Below, one piece after another: positions 8,045 through 17,699 of a stretch of DNA of 64,000 nucleotides (position 1 is the stretch's first letter; the number at the start of each line of letters is the position of its first letter). The translations under genes and the position numbers were made by a program. The notes beneath the pieces are model-generated. The model saw only the letters and a program-made list of their open reading frames with translations. It made no database searches and was not told the DNA's origin. The stretch comes from Mixophyes australis (lineage: Eukaryota > Chordata > Amphibia > Anura > Limnodynastidae): NCBI GenBank assembly GCA_036250195.1, contig JAVHZZ010000016.1, forward strand, positions 2,418,001 through 2,482,000. The letters run 5' to 3'.

Positions 8045-10344
8045 ACGGTGGCGGGGAGGCCGTTTTAGGAGAATCCACAGTTGCTCCCTATTCTAAAGAA
8101 AAATCCCCAGAATTTCAGATGGCTGTCATCCTGAGCACCCCCAAGGGTACCTTTTCCACCACGGCCTTTGTGGACTCCGGCTCCTCCGGGAACTTCATTT
8201 CGGCAGATCTAGCTTCGCAGCTCCAAATACCTCTAAACCCATTGCCCCAACCGTTATCTCTGACGGCAGTCGACGGAAGTCGTGTCACTCACGGCTCCAT
8301 CTCCTCCGTGACGTCTCCTGTTCGGTTGAGGGTAGGAGTACTTCATAGCGAAATGATCCAACTTTTGGTGTTGCCGAGGTCCATTAATCCCCTCATCTTG
8401 GGGCTACCGTGGCTGAGAAAACATTCTCCTCAGATGGATTGGGACCACGCTCAAGTCATGTCGTGGGGTTCAGGATGTCGCTTTGAATGTCTGTCTAGAG
8501 TCTTGCCTCCAAAATGTCAAGTAATGGCTCATTCCGAGCTAACCCACCTTCCTGAGGCCTATATAGAATTCCAAGATGTATTCAGTAAAGTGGAAGCGGA
8601 GATCTTGCCTCCTCATCGTCCCTGGGATTGTGCTATTGTTTTATCTCCTGACCAACCCATCCCCAAAGGGAGGACCTACCCTTTATCTCGTCCAGAGACG
8701 TCAGCCATGTCTCAATATATTTCAGAAAACCTGAAACGGGGATTTATCCGCAAATCCACTTCCCCAGCGGGTGCAGGGGTTTTTTTTGTTAAGAAGAAGG
8801 ATGGGTCTCTTCGGCCTTGTATTGATTATCGTCCTCTCAACCGCATCACTGTCAAGAATCGATATCCACTACCCCTCATCTCCGACCTCTTTGACAAACT
8901 CAGTGGATCTCAAATCTTTTCCAAACTAGATCTCCGTGGGGCCTATAATTTGATTCGCATCAAAGAAGGAGACGAATGGAAAACGGCCTTTAACACCAGA
9001 GATGGACATTTCGAGTACCTGGTGATGCCCTTCGGCCTCTGCAACGCCCCAGCCATCTTCCAAACCTTTGTTAACGATATCTTCCATGACCTGTTGTACA
9101 CTTCTGTGGTAGTGTATTTAGACGATATATTAATATTTTCTAAAGATCTGAAGACTCATCGGGAACAAGTAAAGGAGGTCTTACGTAGACTCCGGAAACA
9201 TCACCTCTACTGCAAGCTGGAGAAATGTGTGTTTGAGATTAGCCAGGTACCTTTTCTTGGTTTCATTGTGTCGGGTCAAGGTCTTTGTATGGATCCCACC
9301 AAGGTGTCAGCTATTCTGGACTGGCCTCAGCCACAAGGCCTTAAAGCTATTCAAAGGTTCATCGGCTTTGCAAACTATTATCGCCAATTTATTCAGGGAT
9401 TCTCCACCATTATAGCCCCCATTACAGCTTTAACCAGGAAGACTGCCAACCCCAGGGTTTGGTCCTCGGAAGCCATGTCTGCCTTCATAATGTTAAAGAA
9501 AGCATTTTCTTCAGCCCCAGTTCTGTCCCAGCCAGATCAAGAACGACCTTTCTTCTTAGAGGTAGATGCATCCTCTGTAGGCATTGGGGCGGTGCTTTTT
9601 CAAGAGTCTCCGGCTGGCTCACACAACCCGTGTGGGTTTTTCTCCAGACGATTTCTTCCTAGTGAATGTAATTATGGAATAGGGGACAAGGAGTTACTGG
9701 CCATCAAGGCGGCTCTGGAGGAATGGCGACATCTGTTGGAGGGGGCTATATTTCCTGTTACTGTGTTTACCGAGCATCGGAACCTAGTGTTCATTCAAGA
9801 GGCTCGTTGCCTTAATCCTCGGCAAGCCCGCTGGGCATCCTTCTTCGCTCGATTTAACATGAAGCTCACATTCTGCCCGGGAGCCAAGAACGGACGTGCC
9901 GATGCATTATCTCGCTCATTTGACGATTCCGATCGTTTAAGACCGTTGGTTCCTCAGCATATTATTGATCCTTCTAATATCGTAGCCCTTACTAGGACCA
10001 AAACGTCCTCTCCTCCTCCAGGCCGGTCATTCGTGGAACCCCATCTCCGGCTCAAGACCCTGCAGTGGGCTCATTCATCCCGCATTGCCGGCCATGCTGG
10101 AATAAAGAAGACAACATCGCTGCTTTGCCGACGCTTCTGGTGGCCTAATGTACGTGCCGATGTTGGTAAATTTATTGCTTCCTGTACCACTTGTGCTCAA
10201 CACAAAACTTGTAGAAGAGTTCCGGCAGGCCTTCTTCGTCCACTCCCTATCCCCGATGCTCCTTGGGAAAGTGTGGCCATGGATTTTATCACGGACCTAC
10301 CCCTCAGTGCAGGGTTTACCACTATCTGGGTGGTTATTGATTGA
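7972..10344 (+). CDS. pol: Pol polyprotein: protease, RT, RNase H, integrase N-terminal half; stopped by TGA
   Basis: The open frame begins at 7942 and a GTG lies at 7972, but true Pol sequence should start after the frameshift at about 8032; the first 20 residues from 7972 are gag read out of frame. Counting from 7972: aspartic protease with DSGS at 68-71 and LILGLPWL at 141-148; reverse transcriptase about 215-410 with YLDD at 382-385; RNase H about 525-650 with acids D532, E574, E601 and D644; integrase zinc domain H701, H708, C738, C741; first integrase catalytic Asp D771 in MDFITDLP. E601 stands where the family usually has Asp. A TGA at 10342-10344 interrupts integrase. Confidence 0.95.
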   Translation: MSVLWRSGTPAKSLSQETGKLFLLNGGGEAVLGESTVAPYSKEKSPEFQMAVILSTPKGTFSTTAFVDSGSSGNFISADLASQLQIPLNPLPQPLSLTAVDGSRVTHGSISSVTSPVRLRVGVLHSEMIQLLVLPRSINPLILGLPWLRKHSPQMDWDHAQVMSWGSGCRFECLSRVLPPKCQVMAHSELTHLPEAYIEFQDVFSKVEAEILPPHRPWDCAIVLSPDQPIPKGRTYPLSRPETSAMSQYISENLKRGFIRKSTSPAGAGVFFVKKKDGSLRPCIDYRPLNRITVKNRYPLPLISDLFDKLSGSQIFSKLDLRGAYNLIRIKEGDEWKTAFNTRDGHFEYLVMPFGLCNAPAIFQTFVNDIFHDLLYTSVVVYLDDILIFSKDLKTHREQVKEVLRRLRKHHLYCKLEKCVFEISQVPFLGFIVSGQGLCMDPTKVSAILDWPQPQGLKAIQRFIGFANYYRQFIQGFSTIIAPITALTRKTANPRVWSSEAMSAFIMLKKAFSSAPVLSQPDQERPFFLEVDASSVGIGAVLFQESPAGSHNPCGFFSRRFLPSECNYGIGDKELLAIKAALEEWRHLLEGAIFPVTVFTEHRNLVFIQEARCLNPRQARWASFFARFNMKLTFCPGAKNGRADALSRSFDDSDRLRPLVPQHIIDPSNIVALTRTKTSSPPPGRSFVEPHLRLKTLQWAHSSRIAGHAGIKKTTSLLCRRFWWPNVRADVGKFIASCTTCAQHKTCRRVPAGLLRPLPIPDAPWESVAMDFITDLPLSAGFTTIWVVID
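8026..8088 (+). promoter_or_regulatory. Programmed -1 frameshift signal, gag to pol
   Basis: GGGAAAC at 8026-8032 is read as G GGA AAC in the gag frame, the exact X XXY YYZ arrangement required for -1 slippage, and pol lies in the -1 frame. The gag stop follows at 8042. Five bases after the heptamer a stem forms between 8038-8048 and 8060-8071 (11 pairs, one bulged T) with an 11-nt loop. GGGAG at 8054-8058 in the loop can pair with CTCCC at 8084-8088, giving a candidate H-type pseudoknot. PEG10 is known to use the same heptamer. Confidence 0.8.
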
Positions 10345-11361
10345 TTTTCGAAGATGGCACATTTTATTCCTCTAACTGGACTGCCCACGGCCAGTCGTTT
10401 GGCAGATATCTTCATCAAAGAGATATTCAGACTACATGGTTGCCCAAAGGAGATCATTTCGGACCATGGAGTCCAATTCACATCTCATTTCTGGAGAACC
10501 TTTTGTAAGAGATTGAACATAGAATTGAAATTCTCTTCGGGATACCATCCGCAAACCAACGGACAGACGGAGCGAATCAATCAAGATCTCGAGACATTCC
10601 TCCGCTGTTTTACCTCCGACAACCAGAATAAATGGTCTCAATTCCTTCCTTGGGCGGAGTTCTCCCATAATCAACACATTCATGAGTCTACCGGATTCTC
10701 CCCTTTCTTTATTGTATATGGAAGTCATCCTGTGTTTCCGGATCCTTTTCCAGTGTCCTCTTCACCGGTTCCAGCCGTAGATACTCTTTATCGGGAGTTT
10801 TCTCTCATTTGGGCTAAGACTAAGATGGCTTTACTCAAGGCTACTCAGCATCACAAAATCTTTGCAGATCGTCATCGGAGGGCCACTCCTCTCTTAAAGG
10901 TGGGAGACCAAGTATGGCTATCCACCCGGGACCTAAGACTAAAGGTTCCTTCTATGAAGATGGCTCCTCGATTTATTGGCCCGTACACCATCATGCAAGT
11001 CATTAATCCTGTATGCTTTAAATTGAAACTTCCTCCTTCTCTGAGATGTCATAATACTTTTCATGTCTCATTACTAAGACCAGTGGTACTCAATAAATTC
11101 TATCGACCTCCCTGTCGTCCCCCACCAATACAAACCTCTTCTGGAACTGAATTCGAAGTCAATCGGATCTTGGCCTCTCGCATTCTTCGTGGCAAACAGC
11201 AATTTCTTGTCCATTGGAAAGGATTTGGCCCAGAGGAGAGATCATGGGTGGACAAGCAGGACCTTCACGCTCCTAGAATTCTCAAAAAGTTCCTTCAAAC
11301 AGGAGGAGGAAGAGGAGGGTATACTGTCAGGCGCCGTCCGCACGGCCGCCTGACTGCCTGA
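10345..11361 (+). CDS. pol: Pol continuation: integrase catalytic core and chromodomain, cut off by upstream TGA
   Basis: Same frame as the upstream pol, directly after the TGA; the first ATG is at 10354 and gives 335 residues. Counting from it, Asp37 (in SDHGVQF) and Glu73 (in GQTERINQ) are the second and third catalytic acids, 35 residues apart as in the D,D35E family. A GPY/F-like module lies about 204-227, and a chromodomain about 265-313 carries VHWKGF and SWV motifs. Chromodomains of this class bind methylated histone tails and guide integration to heterochromatin. The stop at 11359-11361 lies 35 bases inside the 3' LTR, so the last 12 residues are LTR-encoded. Separate translation from 10354 is unlikely. 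Confidence 0.93.
   Translation, partial: FSKMAHFIPLTGLPTASRLADIFIKEIFRLHGCPKEIISDHGVQFTSHFWRTFCKRLNIELKFSSGYHPQTNGQTERINQDLETFLRCFTSDNQNKWSQFLPWAEFSHNQHIHESTGFSPFFIVYGSHPVFPDPFPVSSSPVPAVDTLYREFSLIWAKTKMALLKATQHHKIFADRHRRATPLLKVGDQVWLSTRDLRLKVPSMKMAPRFIGPYTIMQVINPVCFKLKLPPSLRCHNTFHVSLLRPVVLNKFYRPPCRPPPIQTSSGTEFEVNRILASRILRGKQQFLVHWKGFGPEERSWVDKQDLHAPRILKKFLQTGGGRGGYTVRRRPHGRLTA
11301..11319 (+). other. Polypurine tract for plus-strand priming
   Basis: Nineteen uninterrupted purines (AGGAGGAGGAAGAGGAGGG) lie five bases before the 3' LTR. In LTR elements such a tract resists RNase H and primes plus-strand DNA. The following TATAC places AC just before the LTR, mirroring GT just after the 5' LTR, so the linear cDNA would have ends ACTGTCA and TGACAGT. 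The tract also encodes part of the glycine/arginine-rich Pol tail. Confidence 0.85.
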
Positions 11362-11365
11362 CCGC

Positions 11366-11392
11366 GCGTCTGGTTGCTATGCAACCAGACGC
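11366..11392. promoter_or_regulatory. 27-bp perfect palindrome unique to the 3' LTR
   Basis: Arms GCGTCTGGTTGC and GCAACCAGACGC (12 bp each) flank the spacer TAT. The core GTTGCTATGCAAC resembles the vertebrate X-box and parallels the other palindrome at 11439-11457. Only its first two bases remain in the 5' LTR, so the hairpin was probably lost there, or gained here, in a single event. Confidence 0.75.
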
Positions 11393-11438
11393 ATCACTTC
11401 CGGATTCCCCCTGCCTGACCCCTTGCTGTATGACGCGC

Positions 11439-11457
11439 CCCGTTGCTAGGCAACGGG
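11439..11457. promoter_or_regulatory. X-box-like palindrome in U3 of 3' LTR
   Basis: This is the copy of 6542-6560: CCCGTTGC, TAG, GCAACGGG. It lies about 46 bp downstream of the longer palindrome, so the full U3 holds two GTTGC/GCAAC dyads upstream of the TATA box. RFX binding is a possibility only. Confidence 0.5.
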
Positions 11458-11526
11458 ACGCTATGTAGGATTCCCGGCGGCAGGTATGACAGCGCTGCAG
11501 CGCTGATGCTGATTGGATCACCACAC

Positions 11527-11534
11527 TATTTAAA
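11527..11534 (+). promoter_or_regulatory. TATA box of 3' LTR
   Basis: TATTTAAA, identical in sequence and context to 6630-6637, with the initiator-like TCAGTGCC and predicted start near 11555. Transcripts from here would run through R-U5 and into the flanking satellite. Activity is unknown. Confidence 0.65.
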
Positions 11535-11983
11535 CCTCTTCCTGCCCTCTAATCAGTGCCAGAGTATCAGGTCTTCCTGTCTCCAGCGTTTGTGTGTTCC
11601 AGTTGCTGTATTTGTTCCTGACATTCCTCGTGCTGCTTGTGACCCTTTTGACCCGGACCGTTTGACCACCCCTATCTGGATTCTGCCTTTGTACTGCACT
11701 GCCTGAACGTTACCGACCCGGCTTGCCTCACCATTCTTCTGGATTTCCCTTTGTACCTCCTCTACCTGAACGTTGCTGAACCGGCCTGTCTGACAACCCC
11801 TTGTATCTCGCTGTGGACTCTAGGAAGGACCGCGACCTGCGTGTCCCTGCAGCGGAGTCCATACTTCCTTGCGGGGGTTCCTGGTGAATACCAGGGGCAC
11901 GTTAGACTCCGCGCCTTCCTCTGAGTTGCGCCAACAACAGCAGGTACCTTCTACCAGTCATACACCCACTATCAGTCGTGACA

Positions 11984-11988
11984 ATCAT
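11984..11988 (+). repeat. Target site duplication, right (ATCAT)
   Basis: ATCAT immediately after the 3' LTR matches 6448-6452. The array resumes with GAATCGAATCATG, which continues the word order expected from the paralogous empty site at about 1385-1429. Confidence 0.85.
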
Positions 11989-13509
11989 GAATCGAATCAT
12001 GAATCATGAATTGAATCATGAATCATGAATCGAATCATGAATCATGAAATGAATCAAGAATCATGAATCATGAATCGAATCATGAATTATGAATCATGAA
12101 TCAAATCATGAATCTCGAATCATGAATTAAATCATGAATCATGAATTGAATCATGAATTGAATCATGAATCATGAATCGAATCATGAATCATGAATTGAA
12201 TCAAGAATCATGAATCATGAATCGAATCATGAATTATGAATCATGAATCATGAATCATGAATCGAATCATGTATCATGAATTGAATCATGAATCATGAAT
12301 TAAATCATGAATCATGAATCATAAATTGAATAATAAATTATGAATCATGAATCGAATCATGAATCATGAATCATGAATTGAATCATGAATCATGAATCTC
12401 GAATCATGAATTGAATCATGAATCGAATTATGAATCATGAATCATGAATTGAATCAAGAATCATAATTTGAATCATGAATCTCGAATCATGAATTGAATC
12501 ATGAATCATGAATTGAATCAAGAATCATAATTCGAATCATGAATCTCGAATCATGAATTGAATCATAAATCATGAATCATGAATTGAATCATGAATCATA
12601 AATCATGAATCGAATCATGAATCATGAATTGAATCATGAATCATGAATTGAATCATAAATCATGAATTGAATCATGAATCATGAATTGAATCATGATTTG
12701 AATCATGAATCATGAATCATGAACCATGAATTGAATCATGAATCATGAATTAAATCATGAATCATGAAACAAATCATAAATCATTAATCATGAATCGAAT
12801 CATGAATCATAAATTGAATAATGAATCATGAATTGAATCATAAATCATGAATTGAATCATGAATCATGAATTGAATCATGATTTGAATCATGAATCATGA
12901 ATCATGAATCATGAACCATGAATCGAATCATGAATCATGAATCATGAATTAAATCATGAATCATGAATCATGAATTGAATCATGAATCGAATCATGAATC
13001 ATGAATTGAATCATGAATCATGAATCGAATCATGAATCTCGAATCATGAATTGAATCATGAATCATAAATCGAATCATGAGTCATGAATTGAATCATGAA
13101 TCATGAATTGAATCATGAATCATGAATTGCATCATATATCATGAATTGAATCATGAATCATTAATCATAAATTAAATCATGAATCATGAATCATGAATTG
13201 AATCATGAATTGAATCATGAATCATGAATCATGATTCATGAATTGAATCATGAATCATGAATCAAATCATGAATCATGAATTGAATCATGAATCATGAAA
13301 TGAATCATGAATGTGAATCATAAATCATGAATCATGAATTGAATCATGAATTGAATCATAAATCATGAATCATGAATTGAATCATGAATCATGAATCAAA
13401 TCATGAATCGGATCATGAATCATGAATCATGAATCAAATCATGAATCATGAATTGAATCATGAATCATGAATCGAATCATGAATCATGAATCATGAATTA
13501 TGAATTGAA

Positions 13510-16500
13510 TCATGAGTTTAATCATAAACATTGAATCATGATTCATGAATTGAATCATGAATCATGAATCAAATCATGAATCATGAATTGAATCATGAAT
13601 CATGAATCGAATCATGAATCATGAATCATGAAACATGAATTGAATCATGAATCATGAATTGAATCATGAATGTGAATCATAAATCATGAATCATGAATTG
13701 AATCATGAATTGAATCATAAATCATGAATCATTAATTGAATCATGAATCATGAATCAAATCATGAATCGAATCATGAATCATGAATCATAAATCAAATCA
13801 TGAATCATGAATTGAATCATGAATCATGAATCGAATCATGAATCATGAATTATGAATCATGAATTGAATCATGAGTTTAATCATAAATCATGAATCATGA
13901 ATTGAATCATGAATCGAATCATGAATTGTGAATTGAATCATGAATCATGAATTGAATCATGAATCATGAAAGGAATCATGAATTGAATCATGAATCATGA
14001 ATTGAATCATGAATCATGAATCATGATTCATGAATTGAATCATGAATCATGAATCGAATCATGAATTGTGAATTGAATCATGAATCATGAATTGAATCAT
14101 GAATCATGAAAGGAATCATGAATTGAATCATGAATCATGAATTGAATCATGAATCATGAATCATGATTCATGAATTGAATCATGAATCATGAATCAAATC
14201 ATGAATCATGAATTGAATCATGAATCATGAATCGAATCATGAATCATGAATCATGAATTGAATCATGAATCATGAATCATGAATCATGAATTGAATCATG
14301 AATTGAATCATAAATCATGAATCATGAATTGAATCGTGAATTGAATCATAAATCATGAATCATGAATTGAATCATGAATCATGAATCATGAATCATGAAT
14401 CATGAATCATGAATTGAATCATGAATCATGAATCTCGAATCATGAATTGAATCATGAATCGAATCATGAAATGAATCATGAATTGAATCATGAATCATGA
14501 AATGAATCATGAATTGAATCATGAATCATGAAATGAATCATGAATTGAATCATGAATCATGAAATGAATCATGAATTGAATCATGAATCATGAATCATGA
14601 ATTGAATCATGAATTATGAAATGAATCATGAATTGAATCATGAATCATGAATTGAATCATGAATCATGAATCATGAATTGAATCATGAATCATGAATCAT
14701 GATTCATGAATTGAATCATGAATCATGAATCGAATGATGAATCATGAATTGAATCATGAATCATGAATCGAATGATGAATCATGAATCATGAATCATGAA
14801 TTGAATCATGAATCAAATCATGAATCATGAATTGAATCATGAATCATGAATCGAATTATGAATCATGAATCATGAATCAAATCATGAATCATGAATTGAA
14901 TAATGAATCATGAATCGAATCATGAATCATGAATCATGAATCATGAATTGAATCTTGAGTTTAATCATAAATCATGAATCATGAATTGAATCATGAATCA
15001 TGAATCGAATCATGAATCATGAATAGAATCATGATTCATGAATTGCATTATGAATCATGAATTGAATCATGAATCATGAATTGAATCATAATTCATTAAA
15101 TGAATCATGAATTGAATCATGAATCATGAATCATGAATTGAATCATGAATCATGAATTGAATCATAATTCATGAAATGAATCATGAATTGAATCATAATT
15201 CATGAAATGAATCATGAATTGAATCATGAATCATGAAATGAATCATGAATTGAATCATAAATCATGATTCATGAATTAAATCATGAATCATGAATCATGA
15301 ATTGAATCATGAATTGAATCATAAATCATGAATCATGAATTGAATCATGAATTGAATCATAAATCATGAATCATGAATTGAATCATGAATTGAATCATAA
15401 ATCATGAATCATGAATTGAATCATGAATTGAATCATAAATCATGAATCATGAATTAAATCATAATTTATGAATCAAATCATGAATCATGAATCATGAATC
15501 ATGAATCATGAATCAAATCATAAATCATGAATCATGAATTGAATCATGAATCATGAATCGAATCATGAATCATGAATTGAATCATGAATCATGAATCGAA
15601 TCATGAATCATGAATTATGAATCATGAATTGAATCATGAGTTTAATCATAAATCATGAATCATGAATTGAATCATGAATCGAATCATGAATTGTGAATTG
15701 AATCATGAATCATGAATTGAATCATGAATCATGAAAGGAATCATGAATTGAATCATGAATCATGAATTGAATCATAAATCATGAATCATGAATTGAATCA
15801 TGAATTGAATCATAAATCATGAATCATTAATTGAATCATGAATCATGAATCAAATCATGAATCGAATCATGAATCATGAATCATAAATCAAATCATGAAT
15901 CATGAATTGAATCATGAATCATGAATCGAATCATGAATCATGAATTATGAATCATGAATTGAATCATGAGTTTAATCATAAATCATGAATCATGAATTGA
16001 ATCATGAATCGAATCATGAATTGTGAATTGAATCATGAATCATGAATTGAATCATGAATCATGAAAGGAATCATGAATTGAATCATGAATCATGAATTGA
16101 ATCATGAATCATGAATCATGATTCATGAATTGAATCATGAATCATGAATCGAATCATGAATTGTGAATTGAATCATGAATCATGAATTGAATCATGAATC
16201 ATGAAAGGAATCATGAATTGAATCATGAATCATGAATTGAATCATGAATCATGAATCATGATTCATGAATTGAATCATGAATCATGAATCAAATCATGAA
16301 TCATGAATTGAATCATGAATCATGAATCGAATCATGAATCATGAATCATGAATTGAATCATGAATCATGAATCATGAATCATGAATTGAATCATGAATTG
16401 AATCATAAATCATGAATCATGAATTGAATCGTGAATTGAATCATAAATCATGAATCATGAATTGAATCATGAATCATGAATCATGAATCATGAATCATGA

Positions 16501-17690
16501 ATCATGAATTGAATCATGAATCATGAATCTCGAATCATGAATTGAATCATGAATCGAATCATGAAATGAATCATGAATTGAATCATGAATCATGAAATGA
16601 ATCATGAATTGAATCATGAATCATGAAATGAATCATGAATTGAATCATGAATCATGAAATGAATCATGAATTGAATCATGAATCATGAATCATGAATTGA
16701 ATCATGAATTATGAAATGAATCATGAATTGAATCATGAATCATGAATTGAATCATGAATCATGAATCATGAATTGAATCATGAATCATGAATCATGATTC
16801 ATGAATTGAATCATGAATCATGAATCGAATGATGAATCATGAATTGAATCATGAATCATGAATCGAATGATGAATCATGAATCATGAATCATGAATTGAA
16901 TCATGAATCAAATCATGAATCATGAATTGAATCATGAATCATGAATCGAATTATGAATCATGAATCATGAATCAAATCATGAATCATGAATTGAATAATG
17001 AATCATGAATCGAATCATGAATCATGAATCATGAATCATGAATTGAATCTTGAGTTTAATCATAAATCATGAATCATGAATTGAATCATGAATCATGAAT
17101 CGAATCATGAATCATGAATAGAATCATGATTCATGAATTGCATTATGAATCATGAATTGAATCATGAATCATGAATTGAATCATAATTCATTAAATGAAT
17201 CATGAATTGAATCATGAATCATGAATCATGAATTGAATCATGAATCATGAATTGAATCATAATTCATGAAATGAATCATGAATTGAATCATAATTCATGA
17301 AATGAATCATGAATTGAATCATGAATCATGAAATGAATCATGAATTGAATCATAAATCATGATTCATGAATTAAATCATGAATCATGAATCATGAATTGA
17401 ATCATGAATTGAATCATAAATCATGAATCATGAATTGAATCATGAATTGAATCATAAATCATGAATCATGAATTGAATCATGAATTGAATCATAAATCAT
17501 GAATCATGAATTGAATCATGAATTGAATCATAAATCATGAATCATGAATTAAATCATAATTTATGAATCAAATCATGAATCATGAATCATGAATCATGAA
17601 TCATGAATCAAATCATAAATCATGAATCATGAATTGAATCATGAATCATGAATCGAATCATGAATCATGAATTGAATCATGAATCATGAA
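13510..17690 (+). repeat. Tandem pair of 2095-bp higher-order units
   Basis: Three markers show a constant offset of 2095 bp: GAATTGTG near 14063 and 16158, AATCTCG near 14431 and 16526, and CTTGAGTTT near 14954 and 17049. The intervening text appears the same. Within it a GAGTTT marker recurs at 15638 and 15968, a further 330-bp duplication. The copies diverge again near 17690. This is typical of unequal exchange. Confidence 0.88.
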
Positions 17691-17699
17691 TCATGAATT

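Larger units (their letters stand above)
6453..11983 (+). mobile_element. Ty3/gypsy LTR retrotransposon, Tf1/sushi-type chromovirus
   Basis: A complete element of 5531 bp with two LTRs, gag, pol with a C-terminal chromodomain, a polypurine tract and a 5-bp target duplication. Pol order is protease, reverse transcriptase, RNase H, integrase, GPY/F-like module, chromodomain, which defines Metaviridae chromoviruses. There is no envelope gene. Gag has the layout of the sushi group from which vertebrate PEG10-like genes derive. Base composition is balanced and sharply unlike the AT-rich array. The LTRs are about 99.4% identical outside one 25-bp indel, so the insertion is young. One nonsense codon in gag and one in pol make this copy defective. 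Confidence 0.97.
11325..11983 (+). repeat. 3' LTR (659 bp)
   Basis: Same TGTCA...TGACA ends as the 5' LTR. It is 25 bp longer because it carries 11368-11392, which completes a palindrome at 11366-11392. Otherwise the two LTRs differ by four substitutions in 634 aligned bases. The TATA box is at 11527-11534 with a predicted start near 11555. Its first 37 bases contain the end of the pol frame. Outward transcription from this promoter into the satellite is possible in principle. Confidence 0.96.

Noticed and set aside
9227..10481. Overlapping frames on both strands inside pol
   Set aside because: They are shadows of the pol frame, which has clear catalytic motifs and explains the whole segment.
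7086..11325. Envelope gene between pol and the 3' LTR
   Set aside because: Pol runs into the 3' LTR, leaving no room; there is no third open frame.
11325..11361. A separate small gene at the start of the 3' LTR
   Set aside because: The open frame is the tail of pol running into the LTR until its first stop.
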